Positions 1 through 9,704 of a DNA stretch of 64,000 nt are shown one piece after another. Source of the DNA: Rhodococcus sp. IEGM 1409 (lineage in GTDB: Bacteria > Actinomycetota > Actinomycetes > Mycobacteriales > Mycobacteriaceae); the NCBI RefSeq assembly GCF_030056735.1, contig NZ_JASHKN010000003.1:248001-312000 (forward strand), given 5' to 3'. The position numbers and the translations under genes are program-made. The notes beneath the pieces were generated by a model, which worked only from the letters and a program-made list of their open reading frames with translations, was not told the origin of the DNA and made no database searches. Each line of letters starts with the position of its first letter. Position 1 is the first letter of the stretch.

Positions 1-163
1 CCCGAAGCATGTCCGACTGGCTCGCGAAGTGATACGTGATCGATCCGAGTGAGACGCCCGCCTGCGCGGCGATGCGCCGGTTGCTCACACCGGGGATGCC
101 GTCGGTACCGACGACGTGCAGAACGGCATCGAGTATTCGCTCGCGAACGTCGCGGTTACTCAT
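1..163 (-). CDS. TetR/AcrR-family transcriptional regulator (N-terminal part only)
   Basis: Reading leftwards from the ATG at 163, the first about 54 residues form a typical TetR DNA-binding domain. They run from an MSNRDVRERILDAVL helix through a turn with SNRRIAAQAGVSLGSITYHF, the usual recognition helix with a tyrosine-histidine-phenylalanine end. The gene runs off the left edge, so the ligand domain and length are unknown. It starts 4 bp after the stop of the upstream amidase and is probably co-transcribed with it. By the usual logic of such pairs it should repress the amidase promoter, where a perfect palindrome is present. The family call is clear; the target is inferred from context. 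Confidence 0.85.
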   Translation of the reverse strand, partial: MSNRDVRERILDAVLHVVGTDGIPGVSNRRIAAQAGVSLGSITYHFASQSDMLR

Positions 164-167
164 CGGT

Positions 168-1586
168 TCACCACCACGGCTCGGGGCGGACCTGATCCCA
201 ACGCAGGACCGATTCCAATTGTGAAGCGAGCGAGACCAACAGCGGTTCGGTGTTCTCGTTGCCCATCAACTGCGCACCGATGGGTAGGCCGGCCTTGCTG
301 AATCCGGCCGGTACGTTGACCGATGGCCAGCCGAGGACGTTCCACGGCCACGCGTACGGGCAGGCGCCGGTCATGACCTTGTCGGTGTCCCAACCGCCGA
401 TGCCGTCGATGGCGGTCGCCATGATCGGTGGAGTTGCCGTCGTGGGTGCCAGGACGACGTCGTACGTGTCGAAGATCGCTCCGATCCTCCGTCGCATCCG
501 CGGCTCGGCTGCGCGGGCCGCGCGCAGTGGCGCACCGCGAAGTAGCTTGCCGTTCTGCGCATTTCCGCGGGTTCGGGCATCGACCAGTGTCGGGTCGGGA
601 ACGCGTCCGAGCCAGTCGTGAACCCCGACGAGGGAGCGGGGCAGAAAGTTCAGGCCGAAGATCAGGCCGTACGCGGGATCGTCCACGACGACGTGATGTC
701 CGAGCTCCCGTAGTGTGTCGGCGATCGAATGCACCGCCAGGCGCACTTCCGGATCCAGCTTCACGGGAGTGGCGGTGAACGGATTGCGCAGGGAAAGAGC
801 GATTTTCAGCTTGCCGGGGTCGCGTCCCACCGCGTCGCTGACCGTCACCGGTGTCGGCTTGTGGAGATCGCCGTCGTGGTTGCCGGCAGCGACGTCGAGT
901 AACAGTGCGGCGTCGGCGACGGTGCGGGCGAGGGGTCCGTTGACCGTCAGGCCGTAGAACGCTTCGGCGTCGGGCCAGGTGGAAATGCGCCCGCGCTGCG
1001 GTTTGATTCCGACGAGGTTTGTCCAGGCCGCGGGTATTCGGATGGAACCGGCTCCGTCGGAACCGATTCCGGCGCTGACCAATCCGGCCGCGACAGCCGC
1101 GGCGGTGCCGCCCGACGATCCTCCAGGGGTGTGGTGACGCGACCACGGATTGCGCGTGTAACCGAAGGCGGAACCGCTCGTGAGCGGCCACTGGCCCAGT
1201 TCAGGGCTGTTGGTCTTGCCTATGATCACTGCGCCGGCGTCGCGGAGGCGTCGAATCATCTCCGAGTCCTCGATCTTGGCCGGGAAGTCGCCCGGGCAAC
1301 CGAAGGCGGTGGGTTCGCCGGTGATGTCGACGTCATCCTTCACTGCGATCGGCACACCGAGTAGCGGTAGACGCTCACCGAGTGCGAGACGCCTGTCGGC
1401 CTCGGCGGCTTCCTCGAGAGCCTTCTCTCGCCGCACGATCTTGAACGCATTGAGATGAGGCTGAGTTGCGTCGATCCGGGCCAGCGTTGCCTCGGTCGCC
1501 GCGACGGACGAGGTGACGCCCGAAGCCAGACTCGCAACCTGGTCGACAAGACCGGGGGCGAGATCGTGGTCGGTTCGAGAAGTCAT
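168..1586 (-). CDS. Amidase (amidase-signature family)
   Basis: This 472-residue protein hydrolyses an amide or a related C-N bond; the substrate cannot be read from sequence. It has the full Ser-cisSer-Lys triad of the amidase signature family: Lys83 in a VAVKD-like segment, Ser158 in the GGSSGG glycine-serine loop (residues 155-160), and nucleophile Ser181 in GAGSIRIPA. The length matches stand-alone amidases. No signal peptide is seen, so it is cytoplasmic. It is the first gene of an operon with the TetR gene that follows 4 bp downstream. Its promoter carries a TetR-type palindrome. It is not GatA: there is no gatB or gatC beside it, and catabolic amidases look the same in this region. Confidence 0.9.
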   Translation of the reverse strand: MTSRTDHDLAPGLVDQVASLASGVTSSVAATEATLARIDATQPHLNAFKIVRREKALEEAAEADRRLALGERLPLLGVPIAVKDDVDITGEPTAFGCPGDFPAKIEDSEMIRRLRDAGAVIIGKTNSPELGQWPLTSGSAFGYTRNPWSRHHTPGGSSGGTAAAVAAGLVSAGIGSDGAGSIRIPAAWTNLVGIKPQRGRISTWPDAEAFYGLTVNGPLARTVADAALLLDVAAGNHDGDLHKPTPVTVSDAVGRDPGKLKIALSLRNPFTATPVKLDPEVRLAVHSIADTLRELGHHVVVDDPAYGLIFGLNFLPRSLVGVHDWLGRVPDPTLVDARTRGNAQNGKLLRGAPLRAARAAEPRMRRRIGAIFDTYDVVLAPTTATPPIMATAIDGIGGWDTDKVMTGACPYAWPWNVLGWPSVNVPAGFSKAGLPIGAQLMGNENTEPLLVSLASQLESVLRWDQVRPEPWW

Positions 1587-1603
1587 CGGTTTCCCTTCGC
1601 AAA

Positions 1604-1623
1604 CTGTTCGTTCGAACGAACAG
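1604..1623. promoter_or_regulatory. Perfect 20-bp palindrome, likely TetR operator
   Basis: CTGTTCGTTCGAACGAACAG reads identically on both strands. It lies 18 bp upstream of the amidase ATG and 12 bp downstream of a good -10 hexamer, so a bound protein would sit on the transcription start and early leader. The neighbouring TetR gene in the same operon is the obvious binder. Binding itself is inferred. Confidence 0.75.
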
Positions 1624-1635
1624 TAACTTGTTTCA

Positions 1636-1663
1636 GTATTAGGGACGTTGGGTTCCGCGTCAA
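1636..1663 (-). promoter_or_regulatory. Promoter of the amidase-TetR operon
   Basis: On the minus strand a TTGACG -35 hexamer (1663-1658) is followed after 16 bp by TAATAC (1641-1636), close to the sigma-70-type consensus. The -35 lies in a 10-bp sequence (CGCGTCAAGA on the plus strand) that is repeated once, 11 bp away (1656-1665 and 1667-1676). A second TTGACG is therefore present just upstream. Confidence 0.6.
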
Positions 1664-1824
1664 GATCGCGTCAAGACGCCAGTTCAGTGCGTAAGTGGAT
1701 CGTCAGAGACGCGGAATCCGCCCGAACCGAGGTCGAAGCTGAGAGAGCGCACCCGGTCGAGGCGACCGAGCGTCATGGCTGCGATGCACAGCAGCACGGC
1801 AAAAGATTTCGAAGAGGGAAGCTC

Positions 1825-1917
1825 ATGGCCGATCTGGCCTACGTTGCTCTGATTCTCGGCGGTTTTCTCGTGTGCGCGCTGGTGCTGCGCGCCCTACAGA
1901 CGAGCGCTCCCAAATGA
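1825..1917 (+). CDS. Tiny membrane protein leading the kdp operon
   Basis: A 30-residue ORF starts with ATG at 1825 after a good Shine-Dalgarno (AGAGGG, about 8 nt upstream). It encodes one hydrophobic helix (about residues 4-23, rich in Leu, Val, Ala and Gly) and a short polar tail ending SAPK. Its stop overlaps the start of kdpF in an ATGA arrangement, which implies coupled translation. It is not KdpF: the LLVALVDPERF ending of KdpF is in the next gene. It may be a second small subunit or leader peptide of the Kdp complex. I do not recognise a named family, so the role is inferred from position alone. Confidence 0.65.
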   Translation: MADLAYVALILGGFLVCALVLRALQTSAPK

Positions 1918-2012
1918 CGGTTGCCGGTGTGGTCAGCGTGGTTCTGATCGCCGTCGCCGCGGCATTGGTCATTTATCTGCTCGTCGCACTCGTAGATCCT
2001 GAGAGGTTCTGA
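1914..2012 (+). CDS. kdpF: KdpF, small subunit of the K+-transporting ATPase
   Basis: This is a 32-residue single-helix membrane peptide ending in the characteristic LLVALVDPERF sequence. KdpF stabilises the KdpFABC potassium pump in the cytoplasmic membrane. The ATG overlaps the stop of the preceding tiny gene (ATGA), and its own TGA overlaps the first base of the kdpA ATG (TGATG). Three reading frames are thus chained by overlaps. The short length is normal for KdpF. Confidence 0.92.
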   Translation: MTVAGVVSVVLIAVAAALVIYLLVALVDPERF

Positions 2013-3697
2013 TGTCGCCCGCTCTTGCAGCCGGCCTGCAGATCGCTTTTGTCCTCGTCGTTCTGGCAATCGCTTATGTTCCGGTGGGCGACTACATGGC
2101 ACGTGTCTACTCGTCGACGCGAGATCTGCGCGTCGAGAGTGTGATCTACCGCGTCGGCCGGATCGACTCTCGGGCCGAGCAGACGTGGTACGGCTACGCC
2201 GCAAGTGTTCTCGGATTCTCGCTGGCGAGCGCATTGTTCTTGTACTTCCTCCAACGGATTCAGGGCGTACTGCCGCTGAACGACGGACTGTCAGGCGTCA
2301 GTCCCGCCGTTGCCTTCAACACCGCGATTTCCTTTGTGGCGAACACGAACTGGCAGTCATACACGCCGGAAACGACGATGAGCAACTTCGTTCAGCCCGT
2401 CGGTCTGGCTGTGCAGAACTTCGTCTCGGCTGCAGTGGGCATGGCAGTGGCAATCGCGTTGGTGCGTGGCTTCATCCGTGTGGCCAGGGGAGGTGAGATC
2501 GGCAACTTCTGGGTCGATCTGACGCGTGGTTCTCTGCGGATCCTCTTGCCCTTCTCCTTCGTGATTGCCCTGATCCTGTTGAGCCAGGGAGTGATCCAGT
2601 CGTTCCACAGCGGTTTCGCCTCCACCGGCCTCGACGGTAATGCGGTGACCAATGCACTTGCTCCCGTCGCGTCCCAGGAAGCGATCAAGGAACTCGGCAC
2701 CAACGGTGGCGGGATCTTGGCTGCCAACTCGGCGCACCCGTTCGAGAACCCCACGCCGGTGAGCAATATCGTCGAGATCCTGGCGATCCTGCTGATCCCG
2801 GTTTGCCTTACCCGTACTTTCGGAACCCTGGTCGGTGACCGTCGGCAAGGCCTCACCCTTCTGGCAGTGATGGGAATCCTGTGGAGCGGACTGCTCGCGG
2901 TGACGCTGGCAGCCGAATCCGGCGCCCGCGGTGTCGCTGCCACTGCGGCCGGTTCGATGATGGAAGGCAAGGAAGTTCGCTTCGGAATCCCCGGATCGGC
3001 ATTGTTCGCTGTGGCGACAACGGGAACGTCGACGGGTGCTGTGAACTCGGCCCACGACAGCATGTCGCCTCTCGGCGGCGGAGCGGTCCTGCTCAACATG
3101 TTGCTCGGCGAAATCGCCCCGGGCGGAGTCGGAACCGGCCTCTACGGGATTCTTGTGCTGGCATTGATCGCAGTGTTCGTGGGCGGGCTGTTGGTCGGTC
3201 GCACGCCCGAATATCTCGGCAAGAAGCTGGGTCGCCGTGAGATCACCCTTGCGGCGCTGTCGATTCTGGTCATGCCCGCGCTGGTCTTGATCGGCACCGC
3301 CATCACCGTGATCCTCGGTTCGACCACCGGTTATCAAGGCAATGGGGGAGACCCGGGCACGCCGGGATCGATCCACGGGTTCAGCGAGGTGCTTTACGCC
3401 TTCGCTTCCGCCTCGAACAACAACGGCAGCGCATTCGGCGGTCTGACGGTCACCAGCGACTGGTTCCAGTCGTCTCTCGGAATCTGCATGCTCCTTGGCC
3501 GATTCCTGCCGATTATCTTCGTTCTCGCTTTGGCCGGTGCGCTGGCCTCTCAGAAGAAGGTGGCGCCGACGGCCGGCACCCTCCCGACATCCGGACCGAT
3601 GTTCACCGGCTTGTTGACCGGCACCGTCGTTCTTGTTGCTGCACTTACATTCTTCCCAGCCCTCGCGCTGGGCCCGCTAGCGGAGGCTCTTCAATGA
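2012..3697 (+). CDS. kdpA: KdpA, potassium-binding channel subunit
   Basis: KdpA (561 residues) forms the K+-selective pathway of the high-affinity KdpFABC pump in the cytoplasmic membrane. The sequence is a multi-pass protein of the expected length with the family's filter-type segments. Examples are the [19 protein letters not shown] stretch near residue 105, the GTNGGG segment near 230, the [10 protein letters not shown] segment near 340 and the [10 protein letters not shown] segment near 470. These four glycine-rich loops correspond to the quasi-fourfold selectivity filter. The kdpA start overlaps the kdpF stop by one base, and kdpB starts 4 bp before the kdpA stop. A single transcript from the kdp promoter is therefore expected. 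Confidence 0.97.
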   Translation: MSPALAAGLQIAFVLVVLAIAYVPVGDYMARVYSSTRDLRVESVIYRVGRIDSRAEQTWYGYAASVLGFSLASALFLYFLQRIQGVLPLNDGLSGVSPAVAFNTAISFVANTNWQSYTPETTMSNFVQPVGLAVQNFVSAAVGMAVAIALVRGFIRVARGGEIGNFWVDLTRGSLRILLPFSFVIALILLSQGVIQSFHSGFASTGLDGNAVTNALAPVASQEAIKELGTNGGGILAANSAHPFENPTPVSNIVEILAILLIPVCLTRTFGTLVGDRRQGLTLLAVMGILWSGLLAVTLAAESGARGVAATAAGSMMEGKEVRFGIPGSALFAVATTGTSTGAVNSAHDSMSPLGGGAVLLNMLLGEIAPGGVGTGLYGILVLALIAVFVGGLLVGRTPEYLGKKLGRREITLAALSILVMPALVLIGTAITVILGSTTGYQGNGGDPGTPGSIHGFSEVLYAFASASNNNGSAFGGLTVTSDWFQSSLGICMLLGRFLPIIFVLALAGALASQKKVAPTAGTLPTSGPMFTGLLTGTVVLVAALTFFPALALGPLAEALQ

Positions 3698-5799
3698 CCG
3701 TGCGTATCAGTGAGAAACCCGTGGTAGCGCAAAACGCTGCCGACAAGGTTGATCCAGGGCAGTCCCGTCAAGTACACGCAGGCGTGTTCAACCCGCGGCA
3801 GATGATCACCGCGTTGCCGGGCGCCGTACGCAAACTCGACCCACGTCATCTGGCCCGCAACCCGGTCATGTTCGTGGTGTTCGTCGGGTCCGTCATCACC
3901 ACCGTCATGGCGATCGCCGATCCCTCGGTGTTCTCCTGGGTGATCACCCTGTGGCTCTGGTTCACGGTGATCTTCGCGAACCTCGCCGAATCCGTGGCCG
4001 AAGGGCGAGGAAAGGCGCAGGCGGCCAGCCTGCGTAAGGTCAAGCAGGACACCACAGCACATCGGATCACGATGAGCGGTGCGATCGAATCGGTTTCGGG
4101 CACCGAACTGGTGGTCGGCGATCGGGTGATAGTGGTCGCCGGCGAAGTGATCCCCGGCGACGGCGACGTGGTCGAAGGTATTGCCTCCGTGGACGAATCG
4201 GCGATCACCGGCGAATCTGCCCCGGTAGTCCGTGAATCCGGTGGCGACCGCTGCGCTGTCACCGGTGGCACGACGGTCCTCTCCGATCGCATCGTCGTGG
4301 AAATCACCGCAGCACCGGGCAGTTCGTTCGTGGACCGGATGATCGCGCTCGTCGAGGGTGCTTCGCGTCAGAAGACACCCAACGAGATTGCTCTCAACAT
4401 CCTGCTTGCGTCGTTGACCGTGATCTTCCTCCTCGCGGTCGTCGCCATCGGCCCGATGGGCTTGTACGCAGGGCACGAGCAGGATCCGATCAAGCTGATC
4501 GCTCTTCTCGTCTGCCTTATCCCGACGACCATCGGCGCGCTGCTTTCGGCGATCGGTATCGCGGGTATGGACCGCCTCGTCCAGCGAAACATTCTCGCGA
4601 TGTCAGGGCGTGCCGTGGAAGCCGCGGGCGACATCGACACCCTGCTGATGGACAAGACCGGAACCATCACCTTCGGTAACCGTCGGGCGACCGCGCTCCA
4701 TCCGGCACCAGGCGTATCCGCCGACGATCTTGCTGCGGCGGCGCGCTTGTCGAGCCTGGCCGACGGAACTCCCGAGGGACGGAGCATCGTCGAGTTGTGC
4801 GCAGCGGAGTTCGGTCTCGCTGCCGAACCGACGCTGGACGAGGAACGCGCAGAGTTTGTTCCCTTCACGGCACAAACGCGGATGAGCGGACTCGACCACT
4901 CCGGACGCCACATCCGAAAGGGCGCAGCAGATGCAGTGATGAACTGGGTCGTCAGTGGCGGTGGACATGCAGAGACTTCGGTGACCGACACAGTGAACGA
5001 CATCGCGCAAGCCGGTGGCACACCATTGGTGGTTGCCGTCAAGCAAAGCGAGAGCACCTCGATACTCGGCGTCATCGCGCTGTCAGATGTGGTCAAGCCG
5101 GGAATGGCCGAACGGTTCGCCGAACTCCGGGCGATGGGTATTCGCACGATCATGATCACCGGCGACAATCCGTTGACCGCGAAGGCGATTGCCGATCAGG
5201 CGGGCGTCGACGACTTCATGGCGGAGGCCACGCCAGAGGACAAACTGGCCCTGATCCGAAAGGAGCAGGAAGGCGGCCGACTCGTCGCGATGACCGGAGA
5301 CGGGACCAATGATGCTCCCGCCCTTGCCCAGGCGGACGTCGGCGTCGCGATGAACACGGGAACCTCCGCCGCCAAAGAAGCCGGAAACATGGTCGATCTC
5401 GATTCCGACCCCACCAAGCTGATCGAAGTGGTCGAGATCGGCAAGCAATTGCTGATCACCCGCGGCGCGTTGACCACTTTCTCGTTGGCGAACGACCTCG
5501 CGAAGTACTTCGCAATCCTGCCTGCATTGTTCAGCGGCATATACCCACAACTGGACGCGTTGAACATCATGCGGCTCGCCACCCCCGAATCGGCGATCGT
5601 CTCCGCTGTGATCTTCAACGCGCTGGTGATCATCGGGTTGATTCCGTTGGCCCTCAAGGGTGTTCGATACCGACCGTCGACGGCGTCTCAGTTGCTCGGA
5701 CGCAACCTGCTCGTCTACGGACTCGGCGGCGTGATCACTCCGTTCGTCGGTATCTGGTTGATCGATCTTGTCGTACGTTTGATTCCTGGAATTGGGTGA
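3694..5799 (+). CDS. kdpB: KdpB, P-type ATPase subunit of the K+ pump
   Basis: KdpB (701 residues) hydrolyses ATP to drive K+ uptake through KdpA. It carries the P-type ATPase landmarks: the actuator TGES motif (ITGESAPV), the phosphorylation site DKTGTIT with Asp320, the [10 protein letters not shown] segment, and the hinge [19 protein letters not shown]. The N-terminal about 35 residues before the first helix are longer and more polar than in the E. coli protein, as is common in actinobacteria. Its ATG overlaps the kdpA stop (ATGA). kdpC follows after 6 bp. Confidence 0.98.
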   Translation: MTVRISEKPVVAQNAADKVDPGQSRQVHAGVFNPRQMITALPGAVRKLDPRHLARNPVMFVVFVGSVITTVMAIADPSVFSWVITLWLWFTVIFANLAESVAEGRGKAQAASLRKVKQDTTAHRITMSGAIESVSGTELVVGDRVIVVAGEVIPGDGDVVEGIASVDESAITGESAPVVRESGGDRCAVTGGTTVLSDRIVVEITAAPGSSFVDRMIALVEGASRQKTPNEIALNILLASLTVIFLLAVVAIGPMGLYAGHEQDPIKLIALLVCLIPTTIGALLSAIGIAGMDRLVQRNILAMSGRAVEAAGDIDTLLMDKTGTITFGNRRATALHPAPGVSADDLAAAARLSSLADGTPEGRSIVELCAAEFGLAAEPTLDEERAEFVPFTAQTRMSGLDHSGRHIRKGAADAVMNWVVSGGGHAETSVTDTVNDIAQAGGTPLVVAVKQSESTSILGVIALSDVVKPGMAERFAELRAMGIRTIMITGDNPLTAKAIADQAGVDDFMAEATPEDKLALIRKEQEGGRLVAMTGDGTNDAPALAQADVGVAMNTGTSAAKEAGNMVDLDSDPTKLIEVVEIGKQLLITRGALTTFSLANDLAKYFAILPALFSGIYPQLDALNIMRLATPESAIVSAVIFNALVIIGLIPLALKGVRYRPSTASQLLGRNLLVYGLGGVITPFVGIWLIDLVVRLIPGIG

Positions 5800-5805
5800 C
5801 CTGAC

Positions 5806-6456
5806 ATGCGTTTCACAATCGGATTTGCCAAACAGGTGTGGGCGGGCCTGCTCGTATTACTCGCGCTCACCGTTGTTCTCGGGGTGATCTACCCCGCCGC
5901 AGTGTGGGGTGTCAGCCGAATCAGTTCGGGATCTTCCGAAGGGTCACAGGTCACCGATGCCTCGGGTTGCGTGGTCGGCAGTGCCTGGGTGGGGGTTGAT
6001 CCGCAGGTTGCCGAAGGCCAGCAGGACCCGTTCTTCCACAATCGTGTTGTCGGGTCGGTATCGGACGAGGATCCGTTTGCCACCGGTGATCCCGCTGCGG
6101 CATTGCCGTCAAACCAGGGGCCGAGCAGCGAAGTCCTGGCCGGATTCATCATCGAACGTCGGGCAGCCATCGCAGCACGTGAGGGTGTCGACCCGGCATC
6201 GGTTCCCGTTGACGCGGTCACCGGTTCGGGCTCGGGTATCGATCCCCACATCAGTCCCGCGTACGCCGAATTGCAGGTCGCCAGGGTGGCGGCGAACAAC
6301 GGCATCTCGGAAGGCAAGGTGCGGGACCTGGTGGCCGAGCACACCGACGGCAGGCAACTCGGATTTCTCGGAGCCGAGCGAGTCAACGTCCTCGAATTGA
6401 ACCTGGCACTCGGATTGACGGCACCTACGTGTGCTACGCCGACGACTGGTGGATGA
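5806..6456 (+). CDS. kdpC: KdpC, accessory subunit of the K+ pump
   Basis: KdpC (216 residues) has one N-terminal membrane helix (about residues 12-35, VWAGLLVLLALTVVLGVIYP) and an extracytoplasmic domain, and stabilises or increases ATP affinity of the Kdp complex. The GSDIDPHISPAYAELQ-type motif of the family is present as GSGIDPHISPAYA near residues 144-156, followed by the VNVLELNLAL ending. The ATG follows kdpB by 6 bp. kdpD begins 7 bp after its stop, so pump and sensor genes form one operon. Confidence 0.97.
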   Translation: MRFTIGFAKQVWAGLLVLLALTVVLGVIYPAAVWGVSRISSGSSEGSQVTDASGCVVGSAWVGVDPQVAEGQQDPFFHNRVVGSVSDEDPFATGDPAAALPSNQGPSSEVLAGFIIERRAAIAAREGVDPASVPVDAVTGSGSGIDPHISPAYAELQVARVAANNGISEGKVRDLVAEHTDGRQLGFLGAERVNVLELNLALGLTAPTCATPTTGG

Positions 6457-6463
6457 TTGTCAC

Positions 6464-9004
6464 GTGAGTTCTTCGGAGAAGGTCGGTCAATCTTTCGGTA
6501 GGGCACGCAAACGTGGTGAATTGCGTATCTACCTCGGCGCAGCCCCGGGCGTCGGAAAGACCTTCGCGATGCTCGGTGAAGCTCATCGGCGTCGAGATCG
6601 TGGCTGTGACGTGGTCGCGGCCGTAGTGGAGACACACGGCCGCGCCCGTACTGCGGAGCAAATCGGTGACCTCGAGATCGTGACGCCCAAGCTGGTGGAC
6701 TATCGCGGAACACGGATGCCGGAACTGGACGTCGAGGCCGTGTTGGCTCGGCGTCCAGCCCTCGTCCTGGTGGACGAGTTGGCGCACACCAACACTCCGG
6801 GAAGCAAGAATCACAAGCGCTGGCAGGACGTACAGGAACTGCTCGAAGCCGGGATCGACGTCCTGTCCACGGTCAACGTCCAGCACCTCGAAAGTCTCAA
6901 CGACGTTGTCGCGCACATCACCGGCGTGGTGCAACAGGAGACGGTTCCGGATGCGATAGTACGTAGTGCGGCGCAGGTCGAGTTGGTGGACATCACACCG
7001 GAAGCGCTGCGTCGCAGACTTTCTCACGGAAATGTGTATTCACCGGAACGCGTCGACGCGGCATTGGGTAATTACTTCAGACGCGGAAACCTCACGGCGC
7101 TGCGCGAACTGGCACTGCTGTGGGTGGCCGATCAGGTGGACGCCGCACTGGCGAAGTACCGGGCCGAGAACAAGATCACCGACACTTGGGAGGCGCGCGA
7201 GCGCGTCGTTGTTGCCGTTACCGGCGGACCGGAGTCGGAAACCCTGGTACGACGCGCATCTCGTATCGCGTCGAAATCGAGCGCCGAACTGATGGTGGTC
7301 CACGTCGTGCGCGGTGACGGACTCACCGGGGTGTCGGCCCCGGAGATGGGCAAGGTGCGCGCATTGGCCGTCGGGGTCGGCGCCACGCTCCACACCGTTG
7401 TCGGTGACGACGTACCGTCGACGCTCCTCGAGTTTGCCCGCGAGGAGAACGCCACACAATTGGTACTGGGAACGTCGCGGCGATCTCGGCTCGCCCGCAT
7501 CCTCGACGAGGGGATCGGCGCCGCCGTGGTTCAGCAGTCCGGCGGTATCGACGTTCACATGGTCACGCATGAGGAAGCGACGACGCGACGACGCATTTCG
7601 GTGTCGGGGCGCTCGGAGCGCCGTGTCCTGTCGTGGATTGCGGCGATCGTCGTGCCTTCGCTCGCGGCCGCGATCATGGGGCTCGTCGACCGAATCTCCG
7701 GGGTCAACGGCGAGAACGCATTGTTCTTCGTCGTAGTCGTTCTGGTTGCGCTCCTCGGCGGCGTTGGTCCGGCAATACTGTCGGCACTGATTTCGGGACT
7801 GCTACTCAATTACTTCTTCACCGATCCGCGGTACAGCTTCACCATCGCCGAGCCGGACAACTTCATCACCACCGTCGTGCTGTTGATTGTGGCTGTGGCA
7901 GTTGCCGTTCTGGTCGACGCTGCGGCAAAGCGCGCGCGGGAAGCGAAGCGCGCATCCGAGGAAGCCGAACTGCTCACACTGTTCGCGGGATCAGTTCTCC
8001 GCGGAGCGGACCTGTCGACACTTCTGGCGAAGGCACTCGAAATCTATCGCCAGCAAGGGGTTTCCGTCATTCATCACGACGACGGAGTTATCGCCGCCGT
8101 GGGTACGCAGCCTCCCACCACCGATGACGAGGCAGACACGGTCTGTGAGGTCAACGACGGGGAATACGCACTGTTGCTGGCTGGACCCGATCTGAGTGCG
8201 CGGGATCGACGAGTACTGACGGTGGTCGCTCACCAAGCAGTCGGGATGATCCGTCAGGAGAAACTGACAGTCGAGGCGAGCAAGGCTGCCGCGCTCACCG
8301 AGGCTGATCAACTGCGTCGAGCATTGCTGTCAGCGGTAAGCCATGACCTGCGAACGCCTCTCGCCGGAGTGAAGGCGGCGGTGTCGAGTCTGCGCAGCGA
8401 CGACATCGAATTCTCTCCCGAGGACACCGCAGAACTACTCGCGACCATCGAGGAGTCGGCAGATCAGTTGACCGCACTGGTGGGGAACTTGCTCGACTCG
8501 TCCCGACTGGCCGCCGGTGTGGTGAAACCCACGCTGCGGCCGGTGTACCTGGATGAGGTAGTTCACCGCGCATTGCTCGGTCTCGGCATCGGTGGACGCT
8601 CCGATTCGCGGGCTCGCAGCGTGATCGTCGACGTGGGTACGGTTGCAGTGCAAGCAGATCAGGGGCTGCTCGAGCGTGTGATCGCGAACATCGTCGACAA
8701 CGCTCTGCGGTACGGGGGAGAAACCCCGGTGCGAGTCGGGGCAGCGCAACTCGGTGATCGTGTGGTGATCAGTGTTGCCGACACCGGCCCGGGTGTTCCG
8801 CGTGGCGAGGCCGAAACGATGTTCCAACCGTTCCAACGGATGGGAGATCGTGACAACACCGGCGGAGTGGGGCTCGGGCTTTCCGTGGTGCGCGGATTCG
8901 TCGACGCCATGGGCGGAACGGTCAGCGCCACAGACACACCCGGTGGGGGATTGACGATGATCGTGGAACTTGCTGCGGCCGGTACGAATGGAAATGGATC
9001 ATGA
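6464..9004 (+). CDS. kdpD: KdpD, sensor histidine kinase for K+ limitation/turgor
   Basis: KdpD (846 residues from the GTG at 6464) senses low K+ or ionic stress and phosphorylates KdpE. In order it shows the KdpD N-terminal domain with a Walker A motif (GAAPGVGKT, residues 25-33), a UspA-like domain at about 240-370 and a cluster of four membrane helices at about 390-490. After these come a GAF-like stretch, a HisKA box SHDLRTPL with phospho-acceptor His627, and the HATPase with N-box IVDNALRYG and DTGPGVP/GVGLGLS boxes. I chose GTG 6464 over an upstream in-frame codon inside kdpC because it leaves a 7-bp gap and starts the conserved region promptly. kdpE overlaps its stop by 4 bp. Confidence 0.95.
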   Translation: MSSSEKVGQSFGRARKRGELRIYLGAAPGVGKTFAMLGEAHRRRDRGCDVVAAVVETHGRARTAEQIGDLEIVTPKLVDYRGTRMPELDVEAVLARRPALVLVDELAHTNTPGSKNHKRWQDVQELLEAGIDVLSTVNVQHLESLNDVVAHITGVVQQETVPDAIVRSAAQVELVDITPEALRRRLSHGNVYSPERVDAALGNYFRRGNLTALRELALLWVADQVDAALAKYRAENKITDTWEARERVVVAVTGGPESETLVRRASRIASKSSAELMVVHVVRGDGLTGVSAPEMGKVRALAVGVGATLHTVVGDDVPSTLLEFAREENATQLVLGTSRRSRLARILDEGIGAAVVQQSGGIDVHMVTHEEATTRRRISVSGRSERRVLSWIAAIVVPSLAAAIMGLVDRISGVNGENALFFVVVVLVALLGGVGPAILSALISGLLLNYFFTDPRYSFTIAEPDNFITTVVLLIVAVAVAVLVDAAAKRAREAKRASEEAELLTLFAGSVLRGADLSTLLAKALEIYRQQGVSVIHHDDGVIAAVGTQPPTTDDEADTVCEVNDGEYALLLAGPDLSARDRRVLTVVAHQAVGMIRQEKLTVEASKAAALTEADQLRRALLSAVSHDLRTPLAGVKAAVSSLRSDDIEFSPEDTAELLATIEESADQLTALVGNLLDSSRLAAGVVKPTLRPVYLDEVVHRALLGLGIGGRSDSRARSVIVDVGTVAVQADQGLLERVIANIVDNALRYGGETPVRVGAAQLGDRVVISVADTGPGVPRGEAETMFQPFQRMGDRDNTGGVGLGLSVVRGFVDAMGGTVSATDTPGGGLTMIVELAAAGTNGNGS

Positions 9005-9681
9005 GTCGAATCCTGGTAGTGGACGACGAACCGCAGATTCTGCGGGCTCTGCGTATCAATCTTTCGGTGCGCGGGTACGAGGTGGTGACGGCGTCGACCG
9101 GCGCGGGCGCACTGCGGGCTGCTGCCGAGCGTCCGCCGGACGTGGTGGTTCTCGATCTCGGACTGCCCGACATGGACGGCACCGAAGTGCTTGCCGGCTT
9201 GCGTGGCTGGTGCACGGCGCCGGTCATCGTGCTCTCGGCGCGCACCGACTCCGCGGACAAGGTTGACGCGCTCGACGCCGGTGCTGATGACTACGTCACC
9301 AAACCCTTTGGGATGGACGAGTTTCTGGCCCGTGTGCGCGCAGCGGCGAGGCGGGGAACATCCGCGGCGGACACTTCGGAACCGTCGGTCGAGACTGCGT
9401 CCTTCACGGTGGACTTGGCTGCAAAAACGGTGAGTCGGCGCGGCGAACAGGTGCACTTGACGCCGACCGAGTGGGGAATGCTCGAGATGCTTGTGCGCAA
9501 CCGCGGAAAGCTGGTCGGGCAGAAGGAATTGCTTCGGGAAGTGTGGGGACCGGCGTATGACACCGAGACCCACTATCTGCGTGTCTACCTTGCGCAGCTT
9601 CGTCGCAAGCTCGAAGACGACCCGGCCAATCCCAAGCATCTGATCACCGAGGCGGGAATGGGTTATCGATTCGTGGTGTGA
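9001..9681 (+). CDS. kdpE: KdpE, OmpR-family response regulator
   Basis: KdpE (226 residues) is the partner of KdpD and activates kdpFABC. The receiver domain has the acidic pair Asp8/Asp9, the phospho-acceptor Asp52 in VVVLDLGLPDMDG, and the conserved Lys in YVTKPF. The C-terminal winged helix of the OmpR/PhoB type ends in LRRKLEDDPANPKHLITEAGMGYRF. Its ATG overlaps the kdpD stop (ATGA), giving coupled synthesis of sensor and regulator. The next gene is convergent, 23 bp away, and no clear terminator hairpin lies between. Confidence 0.96.
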   Translation: MSRILVVDDEPQILRALRINLSVRGYEVVTASTGAGALRAAAERPPDVVVLDLGLPDMDGTEVLAGLRGWCTAPVIVLSARTDSADKVDALDAGADDYVTKPFGMDEFLARVRAAARRGTSAADTSEPSVETASFTVDLAAKTVSRRGEQVHLTPTEWGMLEMLVRNRGKLVGQKELLREVWGPAYDTETHYLRVYLAQLRRKLEDDPANPKHLITEAGMGYRFVV

Positions 9682-9704
9682 GACGCCAGGTGTGAGAAGC
9701 CAGG

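Noticed and set aside
160..1191. A second long minus-strand frame in the amidase region
   Set aside because: It is a shifted frame of the amidase gene, Arg-rich and without motifs, whereas the amidase frame contains the complete catalytic triad.
1604..1623. LexA box at the amidase promoter
   Set aside because: The palindrome has GTTCG arms facing inwards (GTTCG...CGAAC), the reverse of the LexA order CGAAC-N4-GTTCG.
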